A DNA stretch of 64,000 bases from CAKZLS01 sp963786305 (GTDB taxonomy: Bacteria > Pseudomonadota > Alphaproteobacteria > Rhodospirillales > Defluviicoccaceae), in contig CAWAYL010000008.1 in assembly GCA_963786305.1 (NCBI GenBank), positions 62,001-126,000 of the forward strand, given 5' to 3'. The notes beneath the pieces are model-generated. The model had not been told where the DNA came from. It searched no databases and saw only the letters and a program-made list of their open reading frames with translations. Below, one piece after another: positions 56,121-64,000 of this stretch; the first letter of the stretch is position 1, and every line of letters starts with the position of its first letter. The translations under genes were made by a program, and so were the position numbers.

Positions 56121-56950
56121 TTCCTGTTTGCCGAATCGGGCTGGATGAGTCCACGTACGCGCGGCGCGCCCGTTCCGCCCTGCATGCATCCGAAAATCTT
56201 GCTGACGCCTTTGTTCATATCTATTTCGCCTCGGCAGCCGTTCAACTGGTTGCGGCCGCGGGTGATCTTAACCGATCCTGTGAGTGTCGCGATACCGGTT
56301 TCCAAGTTGTAGGTCCCTTCGTCCGCTTTCAAGGTTTCGTCGGGCGTGGTTACCTGCACGTTTTCCGCCGCTTCGATGCGCGTCAACGTGTTTTTTCCCG
56401 CTGCGTCCTTGCCGAAAAACGCGGTCAGCGTTTCAGCCTCGAGTTGGTTCTCTCGTTGCACGGCGGACGCATTCCCTCGCGCATAGAGAACCTGTTTCCG
56501 TGGCCAGAATTCGAGCTGGCGATCGGCACGAACCTCGGTGTCTTCGCTAACCAGGCGGAGATCGTCGCCGCCGCTCAATATTAGAAAGCCCGAGTCCACG
56601 TCATATATGCCTTTTTCTCCATAGGCCGTTTCCGTAGGCGACGAGATCTGGACATTACCGTCGGCCTCCAGTCGCCAGATTTCGTTGTTGCCATTGCTCC
56701 CCTCGCGATAATGGGCGCTGAGCACGTCGGCCCTGACCTCGGTGTCGCCGCGAACGGCCCGCGCGTTTCCGCGAGCCAGCACGAGGCTCCTGTCCCGCTG
56801 CCACTCAATGCCGTTGTCGGCCTCGACTTCGATCGGTGGACTGGCCTGATCGCCCTCCTGGCTCAGCGTCTGGGCGTGGGCCGCCGGCATCAGCAATGCC
56901 GTCACGACCACAACGGCGGCAAAATCCTTGAAGGCTCGGTTGCGGCTCAT
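56117..56950 (-). CDS. lptA: LPS transport periplasmic protein LptA
   Basis: A 277-residue periplasmic protein with signal peptide (AAVVVVTALLMPAAHAQTLS). It has repeated OstA units: IEVEADNGIEWQRDRSLVLA RGNARAVRG, VRADVLSAHYREG, LEADGNVQISSPTETAYGEK, VRADRQLEFWPRKQVLYARG and LKADEGTYNLETGIATLTGS. These stack to bridge LPS to the outer membrane. Its ATG overlaps the lptC stop (ATGA). The stop lies in the terminus of the 270-bp element. Confidence 0.93.
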   Translation of the reverse strand: MSRNRAFKDFAAVVVVTALLMPAAHAQTLSQEGDQASPPIEVEADNGIEWQRDRSLVLARGNARAVRGDTEVRADVLSAHYREGSNGNNEIWRLEADGNVQISSPTETAYGEKGIYDVDSGFLILSGGDDLRLVSEDTEVRADRQLEFWPRKQVLYARGNASAVQRENQLEAETLTAFFGKDAAGKNTLTRIEAAENVQVTTPDETLKADEGTYNLETGIATLTGSVKITRGRNQLNGCRGEIDMNKGVSKIFGCMQGGTGAPRVRGLIQPDSANRN

Positions 56951-57669
56951 TTCTGATCGGGAAGGGCGCTGGGGTAGATGACCATCCGAGAGCGTCCGTC
57001 GAGATGCACGGTGCGGCCCTCGTCGATCACCCGGAAGCCCTCGCCCCGCAGGTCGCCGAATGGACTGTGCCCCTGGACCGGCTGGGTGCCGGATGCGCTT
57101 CCGTTCCTCAGATCGATGGTCGCTTTCGAGGTCGTGAATTGATGCCCGCCGTCGTGGAACAGGCTGACGTCTTCCGAGAGTTCCAGAAGTTCGGCTTTCT
57201 TGTCGTAGATCCCGTTTACCGCCGTGAGCGACAACCATCCGCCCTCCTTGAGCGTGAGATCGGCTTGCGGCACCCGCAAAGCGACCTTTTCGTCTTCGGT
57301 CTGAAGGTCAAACACTTCGTCGGCGGTGATCAGAAACGGGCGGCCCCTTACGTCAACGCCTTCGTAGCGGGCGTTGATCAGCGTCGGTTGTTCGCCGGGA
57401 CCTTCTTGAAATGCGGCGAGCCCCATTCGGAAGCGGTCGACGCGGGGTTGAAGCTGCGGCCAGATCACTACGAGAAACACCACCATCACCGCGATCGCCG
57501 GCAGTCCGTATTTCAGAAGCGCGATGGTTCGCGCGCGCCTGACCATCCGCGCGCGGCCTAACACAGGTTCGTCAGCGGACGCCGGTCGCGGCGTGACGCG
57601 GAGCGGATCGAATTGACGAGGGTCCGTTTTGGCATGGCGCGTCGATGCCGATTGCTGTGCAAGATTCAC
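56947..57669 (-). CDS. lptC: LPS export inner-membrane anchored protein LptC
   Basis: A 240-residue protein with a ~65-residue cytoplasmic N-terminus, one span (LPAIAVMVVFLVVIWPQL, about residues 75-92) and a periplasmic LptC domain (LINARYEGVDVRGRPFLITA DEVFDL, GIYDKKAELLELSEDVSLFH, EGFRVIDEGRTVHLDGRSRM). It passes LPS from LptBFG to LptA. GTG 57669 (VNLAQQSAST) is preferred because it follows the kdsD stop by 13 bases; the frame is open further upstream inside kdsD. Confidence 0.85.
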   Translation of the reverse strand: MNLAQQSASTRHAKTDPRQFDPLRVTPRPASADEPVLGRARMVRRARTIALLKYGLPAIAVMVVFLVVIWPQLQPRVDRFRMGLAAFQEGPGEQPTLINARYEGVDVRGRPFLITADEVFDLQTEDEKVALRVPQADLTLKEGGWLSLTAVNGIYDKKAELLELSEDVSLFHDGGHQFTTSKATIDLRNGSASGTQPVQGHSPFGDLRGEGFRVIDEGRTVHLDGRSRMVIYPSALPDQK

Positions 57670-57682
57670 GGAGTTACGGCCT

Positions 57683-58672
57683 CTATACCACCCCCGCCCG
57701 CAGACAGTCGTGGACGTGGATGATGCCAACCGGGCGCTTGTTATCGACCACAAACAGGTTGGTGATGCCTAAATCGTTCATCGTGCTGATCGCCTCGACG
57801 GCGAGGGCGTCGGGGCGGATGGTTTTGGGGTTGGCAGTCATGACCTCGCCGGCGCTGAGATCGAGCAGGTTGGAACTCATGTGCCGGCGCAAGTCGCCGT
57901 CCGTGACGACCCCCGCCAGGTGGTTGTCTCCGTCGACCACACCGACGCAGCCAAAGCGTTTGGCGGTCATGCGGATCAACGCCTCGGCCATGGTCGCGTC
58001 CGGCCCAATCAGCGGCAACTCTTCACCGGCATGCATGAGGCTGGCGACACGCAGCAGGCGGCGTCCCAGTTTGCCGCCCGGATGCAGTTGATGGAAGTCG
58101 TCCGCGGTAAATCCCTTGCGTTCAAGCAACGCCACGGCAAGCGCATCGCCGAGCCCGAGCATGACCGTGGTCGACGTGGTCGGGGCCAGGCCCATGGGGC
58201 AGGCTTCGGGCGTGCTGGGCAGCACCAGGGCGACGTCGGCTTCATGGGCCAGCGTGCTTTCGGCGCGGCCGGTGATCCCGATCAGCGGAATTCGAAACCG
58301 CCGGGTGTAGTTGATCAGGTCCGCGAGCTCCGTCGTTTCTCCCGAATTGGAGAGGGCGACAACGACGTCGTCGTTGGTGATCATTCCCAGATCGCCGTGA
58401 CTGGCTTCGGCCGGATGAACGAACATCGCCGGCGTGCCGGTCGATGCCAGGGTCGCGGCGATCTTATAGGCAATGTGGCCGCTTTTGCCCATGCCGGTCA
58501 CGATGATCCGGTCGGTCATCCGCTCCATGAGTTCGAGGGCATGAATGAAGGCATCGTCGAGAGCGGTCGCCAAAGCCTCCAATCCCTCGGCCTCGAGCCG
58601 CAGGACCCGACGGCCCGAATTCAAACCGCCCGATGTGTCCCCCGCGATGGATATTGCCGTTGCCTTGCTCAC
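57683..58672 (-). CDS. kdsD: arabinose-5-phosphate isomerase KdsD (KpsF/GutQ family)
   Basis: A 329-residue enzyme converting ribulose 5-phosphate to arabinose 5-phosphate for Kdo. The SIS domain has RIIVTGMGKSGHIAYKIAAT, VHPAEASHGDLGMITNDDVV and VALSNSGETTEL; two CBS domains follow (LIGPDATMAEALIRMTAKRF GCVGVVD; AVEAISTMNDLGITNLFVVD). It starts the LPS run kdsD-lptC-lptA-lptB. RNase D lies upstream in the same direction with a 164-base gap. Confidence 0.94.
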   Translation of the reverse strand: MSKATAISIAGDTSGGLNSGRRVLRLEAEGLEALATALDDAFIHALELMERMTDRIIVTGMGKSGHIAYKIAATLASTGTPAMFVHPAEASHGDLGMITNDDVVVALSNSGETTELADLINYTRRFRIPLIGITGRAESTLAHEADVALVLPSTPEACPMGLAPTTSTTVMLGLGDALAVALLERKGFTADDFHQLHPGGKLGRRLLRVASLMHAGEELPLIGPDATMAEALIRMTAKRFGCVGVVDGDNHLAGVVTDGDLRRHMSSNLLDLSAGEVMTANPKTIRPDALAVEAISTMNDLGITNLFVVDNKRPVGIIHVHDCLRAGVV

Positions 58673-58836
58673 CGTTCCGATCCTTCAGCTAACAATATTT
58701 CAGTGTAACCGCGGATGTCGGCCGACCTGTCGGACTGGCAAGGCCGTCTCCGCGATCCGCCATCCGCGCGGCCGCTCCAAAATGTGCAGACAGTATGCAG
58801 GTGCACAAAAAACAGGTCAACGATGTCCGCCGACCT

Positions 58837-59460
58837 CTAATGGGCGAAAATATCCTGCTCTTCCCATCCTTCAAGATCCAGGAGAGCACGGGTCCGGAGA
58901 AATCGAAAGCATTCTTCGGCGATATGAGCGCGCCCTTCTCGGTCCAGAATTTCGTCGAGCCTGTCGCGAATCCGATGGAGGTAAAGGACGTCGCTGGCGG
59001 CGTACCGCACTTGATCGGGCGTCAGTGCCGCGGCGCCCCAGTCGGAGGATTGTTGCTCCTTGGAGAGCTCGACGCTGAGAAGTTCCCGACACAGGTCCTT
59101 GAGGCTGTGACGGTCGGTATAGGTTCGCGACAGTTTCGACGCGATCTTGGTGCAATAAACCGGTTCGCAGACCACACCCAGGGAGCGTTTGAGGACGGCG
59201 ACGTCGAACCGCGCGAAGTGGAACAGCTTGGTTACCGCAGGATCGGTCAGCAGCGACACGAGATTGGGGGCTGCGTAGGCCCTCGAGCGATCGTCGACGA
59301 TAGCGGGCTGGGGAAACTGCACCAGATGGCAGGTACCGTCGCCGGCCGATAGCTGAACAACACACAAGCGATCCCGGCCCGGCTTCAGCCCCATGGTTTC
59401 GGTGTCGATGGCGACACTGCCATCAAAACGAAGCCCATCCGGCAGATCGCCCAGATGCAA
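58837..59460 (-). CDS. rnd: ribonuclease D, short form
   Basis: A 207-residue DEDDy 3'-5' exoribonuclease lacking HRDC domains, as common in Alphaproteobacteria. Catalytic motifs: VAIDTETMGLKPGRDRLCVV (DxE), FHFARFDVAVLK (the second Asp) and YAASDVLYLHRIRDRLDEIL (YxxxD). It trims tRNA and other stable RNA. A tRNA-Leu gene is 63 bases upstream on the same strand. Confidence 0.9.
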   Translation of the reverse strand: MHLGDLPDGLRFDGSVAIDTETMGLKPGRDRLCVVQLSAGDGTCHLVQFPQPAIVDDRSRAYAAPNLVSLLTDPAVTKLFHFARFDVAVLKRSLGVVCEPVYCTKIASKLSRTYTDRHSLKDLCRELLSVELSKEQQSSDWGAAALTPDQVRYAASDVLYLHRIRDRLDEILDREGRAHIAEECFRFLRTRALLDLEGWEEQDIFAH

Positions 59461-59523
59461 TGTCAGGGGAAATGCGCTTTCGCGTCACGATGATCCGCCT
59501 CTACCGCGCGTGCCAGCGGATGA

Positions 59524-59610
59524 TGGTGCCCAGGAGAAGACTCGAACTTCCACGACCTTTCGGCCACAGGTACCTGAAACCTGCGCGTCTACCAATTCCG
59601 CCACCTGGGC
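59524..59610 (-). tRNA. tRNA-Leu (CAG)
   Basis: An 87-base class II tRNA on the minus strand. The acceptor stem GCCCAGG/CCTGGGC, anticodon loop TTCAGGT (anticodon CAG), a long variable arm (TGGCCGAAAGGTCG) and the T arm with GTTCGAGTC are present; ACCA is encoded. It reads CUG codons. Confidence 0.95.
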
Positions 59611-59865
59611 TTAGGAAAAACGGGAACACCGAAAGACGGTGTCTGAAAAGACCTAAATCGCCGTGACCTATCCTGTCAACGACGATTAAGGTTGGGCGAC
59701 CATCGACTTTGAAAATATAACGGAGATAGCCGACGGGGCCGGTTTGTCGACGCGCGATCCGTTGAGTGATGTTGACGACGGCGTGCATCTGAGATAATCG
59801 CGCCCTCGCGGGCCGTCGCGGTGCGATGTCCACGCCCGCCGATGCAAGCCAAAAGGAGAAAAATC

Positions 59866-60799
59866 ATGGATCGTCGCTTGGTGACCGTATTCGGCGGTTC
59901 TGGATTTGTCGGCCGGAGTCTGGTGCAAAAGCTGGCCGAGGATGATTGCATCGTGCGGGCGGCGGTCCGCGATACGGAGGCGGCGCAGTTTCTCAAGGTC
60001 CTGGGTGGCGCCGGCCAAATCGTGCCTGTACCGGCCGACATCACCGATCGCGCGTCCGTGGACGCCGCCGTCCAAGACGCCGATGCCGTGATCAATCTGG
60101 TCGGTATCCTGTATGAGCGCGGCCGCCGATCGTTCAAGAGAATTCATGTGGACGGCGCGCGCACGGTGGCCGAGGCGGCGAAGGCGGCGGGTGCCAGCCG
60201 GCTCGTGCACATGTCGGCCATCGGTGCTAATCCGGACTCACCGGCGGCCTACGGGAGGACCAAAGCCGCGGGCGAGCGCGCGGTCAAGGATGCCTTTGCG
60301 GGCGCCACCATCGTCAGGCCGAGCGTCGTGTTCGGGCCCGAGGACGATTTCTTCAATCGATTCGCCAAGATGGCGCAGGTTCTGCCGGTGCTGCCGGTCT
60401 TCGACACCTCGTTCCAGCCGGTGTACGTTGGCGACGTGGCGAAGGCCTTCGTCAAAATCTTGGCCGATCCGGAGAAACGGGACAAGACCTTTCAACTGGG
60501 CGGCCCGCGCGTTATCAGCTTTCGCGAAGTTATGGAATTGGTTAGGGCGCAGACGGGGCGGAAGCGATGGCTGCTGCCGATGCCGCTCTCGGTTGCCCGC
60601 ATCCAGGCCATGTTTCTCGAGTTGTTGCCCGTGCCCCCGCTGACCCGTGATCAGGTCAAGCTGCTGGAGACCCCGAACGTGGTGCCGGCGGGCGCTCTGA
60701 CGTTCAGGGAACTCGGCATCGAGCCGACCGCGGTCGAGGCCATTCTGCCCAGCATATCTGCATCAGTATCGTCCGCCGCTCTTGCAGCGCAAGCGCTGA
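59866..60799 (+). CDS. NDUFA9-like NAD(P)-binding protein (complex I-associated), one frameshift near the end
   Basis: An atypical SDR protein of ~310 residues, homologous to the mitochondrial NDUFA9 subunit. The N-terminus LVTVFGGSGFVGRSLVQKLA is the nucleotide motif; VDAAVQDADAVINLVGILYE, HMSAIGANPDSPAAYGRTKA, IVRPSVVFGPEDDFFNRFAK and FQPVYVGDVAKAF follow. Near 60752 one extra base shifts the frame; the natural end reads AYLHQYRPPLLQRKR with TGA 60797-60799. ATG 59866 lies behind AAAAGGAG. A strong hairpin follows the stop. Confidence 0.85.
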
Positions 60800-60835
60800 C
60801 CCGATCAGAGCCGTCGTTGGATTGTAAAAGGAAAA

Positions 60836-60861
60836 GGGCCGAATGCTACAGCATTCGGCCC
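60836..60861 (+). terminator. strong hairpin after the NDUFA9-like gene
   Basis: A perfect 11-bp stem GGGCCGAATGC/GCATTCGGCCC with a four-base loop (TACA), 37 bases after the stop. No clear T-run follows, so the termination mode is uncertain. Confidence 0.6.
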
Positions 60862-61062
60862 CTAGTTGGGGTCAGGGGAGGAAAACTATTGTCGGTCGAT
60901 TGCTCGGTTGGCCGAGGAGGGATGCATGTAACGCGGCATTCTCGCCGACCGGCAAACGACCATTATCACTGCTCGCTTCTACGCGCCTGGCGATGCGACC
61001 CGGACATGGGCCCCCGCCAAGACGATCTGGGCGGCATTCGGGAGCCCGCGAAAGCGGATGTC

Positions 61063-61449
61063 TCAGGCATGTAGTCTGATGCCAGTGTCGATACTGTCGA
61101 TATCATATTGATCATGGACAGTGACGTCGCGGCTGGACGAAACGATGTTCTCGCCATAGTTCCTGAGAAAATTGTTGCCGCCGGGCGTTCGCTGAATAAG
61201 AACGCTGCGGCGGTCTTTCTCGTCGATCTTGCGGCGCGCCAGTCCAAGTTCGCCAAGCCGATCGAGGGCCCGGGTGACGGCGGGTTTGGACACGCCGAGC
61301 GTGTTGGCCAAACCCCGCACGGTGTGAGGTGCCGACGTCAGATAGACGGTCAAGAGGATGGCCATCTGCCGTGTGGACAGGTCTGGAACGTCTTCGCGGA
61401 CGCCTCTGAACGATCGTACGGCGCCATAGGTCGAGAGCCTGATGCTCAT
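61063..61449 (-). CDS. MarR-family winged-helix regulator
   Basis: A 128-residue regulator. The winged-helix part reads LSTRQMAILLTVYLTSAPHT VRGLANTLGVSKPAVTRALD RLGELGLARRKIDEKDRRSV, with the conserved DxRxx wing (DEKDRRSVLIQ). It lacks long flanking dimerisation helices, so it is a short MarR-like form. ATG 61449 is taken as start. The target and ligand are unknown; an inverted repeat upstream may be its operator. Confidence 0.82.
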   Translation of the reverse strand: MSIRLSTYGAVRSFRGVREDVPDLSTRQMAILLTVYLTSAPHTVRGLANTLGVSKPAVTRALDRLGELGLARRKIDEKDRRSVLIQRTPGGNNFLRNYGENIVSSSRDVTVHDQYDIDSIDTGIRLHA

Positions 61450-61501
61450 TCATCTGCATTGCCATTTCGGCTTTAGTCCCCCAAGCGGGTTACTGTGGTA
61501 T

Positions 61502-61516
61502 TACCCATAAGGGGTA
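61502..61516. promoter_or_regulatory. inverted repeat upstream of the MarR gene
   Basis: TACCC (61502-61506) and GGGTA (61512-61516) flank five bases, about 55 bases upstream of the MarR start in an AT-rich stretch. It could be an autoregulatory operator. Confidence 0.3.
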
Positions 61517-61559
61517 TATTACATGCATTCGAAACGGGTCTGCAATGTAAATTTATCGA

Positions 61560-62968
61560 TTATGGAACGAATTTATTGCGAATATGCGCGTAAGCCGCGC
61601 GCATGCCCATGGCTTCTCCACCTTTAGGACGTCCCGGGCGGGGGTCCGTGTTCCAGGCCATCAAATCGACGTGAGCCCACGACGCCACCGGGCCGACGAA
61701 GGCGGCGAGAAAAAGCGCCGCCGTGATGGCTCCGGCGAAGGGCGTTTCGGGCGCGTTGGTCAGATTTAGCGACCTTGCTCTCCACATGCCGGCGATAGGG
61801 CTGCCAAAGGGGAAGCCGCCACAGCGGATCGTTTTCGGCTGCGCCGTGAGCCTGCAGCAACTCCGCCAGCGCGTCATCGTTGGTGAACAGGGCCGGAACC
61901 TCGATGCCCAGCGCGACGCGCGCCGCACCGGTCAGGGTCGCGAAGTCCAACAGCAGGTCGGGATTTTCGGACGCCGCTTCGCTCAGGGCGTCGGCGAGGA
62001 TCACGCGGCCCTCGGCGTCGGTGTTGCCGATTTCCACGGTCAAGCCCGCGCGCGTGGGGACCACGTCAAGCGGCCGCATGGCGTTGCCTGAAACACTGTT
62101 CTCCACCGCGGGGATCAACACGCGCAAGCGAACCGGCAATCCAGCCGACATCACCATGTGGGCGAGACCCAGCATGTTCGCCGCCCCGCCCATGTCCTTT
62201 TTCATCAGCTTCATGCCGGCGGCCGGCTTGAGGTTCAGTCCGCCGCTGTCGAAGCACACGCCCTTGCCGACGAGAGTCACCTTGGGATGACCGGCATCGC
62301 CCCAAACCATGTCGATCAACCGCGGTTCGCGAACGCTGGCACGTCCAACGGCGTGAATGGCGGGGTAGTTCCGGGCCAGCAGATCGTCGCCGACGATGAC
62401 CGTGCATCGGGCGCCATGCCGGGCGGCGAGGGACGTGGCGGCTTCGGCTAGTTCTTCCGGCCCCATGTCCGCGGCGGGGGTATTGATCAGGTCGCGGACC
62501 ATGAAGGTCGCCTCGACCGCACGCTCCACGGCGGCGCGATCAGAACCGGGGGGCCAGACCAATCGGGAAAAGCCGTCCCGCCACGCGCGATAGCGGCTGA
62601 AGCGGTAGGTGCCGAGCGCCCAACCGAGCGCCACCGCATCTGGATCGACAGGATCAGCAAGAGGGACGCCCATCGACGCGTCGTCGAGGCGATACGCGGC
62701 CTCCGGCAATTTCGCCGGCAAGGCGGCCCAGGTCCAGATATCCGGGTCGACACCGCGGCCCAGGAGCACCCGCTCGAGGCCGCCGTCCGCGTGATGGAAT
62801 CAAACAGATGCTGCCGGGTTTGGCATTGAAGCGGAGGGTGTCTACCCAGCGCCGGAGCGTTTCGGTTTGGGGTCGCAGCCACTCTTCAAGATTGTTCTCG
62901 CAAAGGGCAGTGATGGGCGCCGTATTGGGTTCGGCGGACGCAATCAGGTAAGTGCAGGCGGTCATCAT
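61560..62968 (-). CDS. M17 leucyl aminopeptidase-family protein, frameshifted
   Basis: A ~467-residue metallopeptidase. The catalytic domain shows VTLVGKGVCFDSGGLNLKPA (metal Lys and Asp), MKLMKKDMGGAANMLGLAHM, ENSVSGNAMRPLDVV and the second metal site IGNTDAEGRVILADAL. The N-terminal domain begins MMTACTYLIASAEPNTAPIT. Frame changes lie near 62795 and 61775; the C-terminal frame ends WAHVDLMAWNTDPRPGRPKG and then MGMRAAYAHI. It cleaves N-terminal residues in the cytosol. The TAXI gene upstream is 34 bases away. Confidence 0.86.
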
Positions 62969-63002
62969 ACGTATCGCTGAGGTCGGAATAAGAGATCGCG
63001 CG

Positions 63003-64000
63003 TCAGAGAGCCCCGGCGCGGGTCATGCCCGCCTCCTCGTAATAACGGGCGGCGCCAGGGTGCAAGGGGATGGCGATCCCGTCAAGGGCCGTTTCAAGCC
63101 GAATGAGCTTGCCGTTGGGGTGTCCGCTGTCGAGCACTTTGCGGTTGTTGGGATTCCAAAGCGCCTGGGTAATCCCGTAGATCAATTCGTCATCCGCCGA
63201 TGCGGCCACTACCAATTGGGCGCCGACGCCGAGTGTTTCGATGTTGCCGACGCCCGGGTACACGTCTTTCGGAATAAGATCGGCAAACAGGAACGGATGG
63301 GCCTCGCGAATTTTTTCGGCGACCGGACCGGCGATGATCACCAGGTCGATATCGACCTCGTAGGCGAGACTGAGAAATAGCGTTGACCGGATCGCCGCTG
63401 ACGATAAAGAAAGCATCGAGTTCGCCCTCGGCCAGCATATCCGCCGATGTACCGAGTTTATCATACGATGCCTCAAGGTTCTTGGGCCGAAGGCCGTAGG
63501 CCTTGAGAACGATCTCCGCCACCACCCGGGTTCCCGATTCCTTGCGGTCCAGGGACACCCGCTTGCCCTTCAGATCGGCGATCGTTGCGATGCCGCTGTC
63601 GCGCCGGATCACCACATGGACCGATTCGGTGTACAGGTTGGCCACGGCTCGAAGGCCGTCGATTGGCGCCTTGTCGGCGAACACGCCCTCGCCGAAGTAA
63701 GCGAAATAAGCCACGTCCGCCTGGCTCAGCGCCATGTCGAGTGCTCCGCTGCTCGACCCCGATGACGTTGGCGACCGAACCTTCCGTGGTCACCGCGCCC
63801 GCCATCAGCCCTGGCACGCCGCAGCTTCCACCCAGGTCGCAGTCCAGCGAACCGGGAGGATTGCTGATGGCATTGGCGATGAGCCCGCCGACCGGAAAAT
63901 ACGTTCCACTGGTGGATCCCGTCCCGATGCGGATCACCGCACCGTCTTGAGCCATCGCCTGCGTCGACAGCGCGACGACCACTCCGACGGTGGCCGCAAC
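63003..64000 (-). CDS. TAXI-family TRAP transporter solute-binding protein, partial and frameshifted
   Basis: The window edge cuts the N-terminus, leaving most of the protein. It has the end of a signal peptide (VVVALSTQAMAQ), then GAVIRIGTGSTSGTYFPVGG, the TAXI hallmark, followed by SQADVAYFAYFGEGVFADKA and ADLKGKRVSLDRKESGTRVV. The last part gives VDIDLVIIAGPVAEKIREAH PFLFADLIP and HPGAARYYEEAG. Frame changes lie near 63745 and 63375. Such proteins bind small acids or glutamate-like ligands in the periplasm; no TRAP permease is inside the window. Confidence 0.84.

Noticed and set aside
60800..61074. Long C-terminal tail of the NDUFA9-like protein
   Set aside because: It arises from one frameshift and runs through a hairpin; the next frame gives a better end at 60799.

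Overview
The window looks like a composite of two unrelated bacterial genomes joined near base 24,400. Bases 1-24,400 carry an Acidobacteriota-like gene set: recJ, a giant LptC/LptA protein, lptB-rpoN-hpf-rapZ, a ROK kinase, msbA, yicC-gmk-rpoZ-coaBC, a family 4 uracil-DNA glycosylase, ppa and priA. Most of these genes are broken by single-base frameshifts, often near short homopolymers, while the protein signal continues in the next frame; this looks like low-quality consensus rather than real gene decay. Bases 24,400-64,000 carry an Alphaproteobacteria gene set, probably Rhodospirillales-like: tsaE-amgK-murU-addB-addA, the ChvI/ChvG-HprK-EIIA-HPr-EI cluster, cbiMNQO, class II aroA, and lptC-lptA-lptB-rpoN-hpf-ptsN. 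Here most frames are clean. The switch lies inside priA on one side and addA on the other; both are truncated and no mobile element is visible, so an assembly chimera is the simplest reading. The two copies of rpoN, hpf and lptB should therefore not be read as paralogs of one cell.

Layout of the first part: end of a DAHP synthase, an SDR oxidoreductase (-), a NupC-type nucleoside transporter and a purine nucleoside phosphorylase (+), a RodZ-like protein and an unnamed repeat protein (-), a GAF-GGDEF diguanylate cyclase, then a long + strand run (recJ to a methylenetetrahydrofolate reductase-like gene), ppa (-) and the 5' part of priA (+).

Layout of the second part: addA', addB, murU, amgK and tsaE (-), with overlapping ATGA junctions from murU to addA; a ferredoxin-NADP reductase and a class V aminotransferase (+); a regulatory phosphotransfer cascade plus ChvG/ChvI (-); a metal region (His-tailed EamA transporter, HupE/UreJ, a cobalamin riboswitch and cbiMNQO, with decayed remnants of the same leader); an exo/endonuclease-like protein and aroA (-); a zinc-ribbon/acidic protein, tRNA-Ala, a TPR protein, Hsp20 and DUF1150; then the LPS export/sigma-54/PTS-Ntr cluster (-), RNase D, tRNA-Leu, an NDUFA9-like protein, a MarR regulator, an M17 aminopeptidase and a TAXI solute-binding protein cut by the window edge.

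The most unusual signal is a 270-bp interspersed element present twice (37668-37937 and 55851-56120, opposite orientations). It has 35-bp inverted termini starting with CTAG and two internal hairpin arms, and one arm shows compensatory base changes between copies. Two short terminus-only relatives lie at 40773-40828 and 54974-55026. Three of the four sit so that the terminal CTA(G) contains the TAG stop codon of the gene just upstream in transcription. A second cluster of interest is the metal locus, with a 61-nt partial duplicate of the riboswitch aptamer, a decayed copy of the cbiM leader, and a 48-codon ribbon-helix-helix fragment facing hupE across a NikR-like palindrome.
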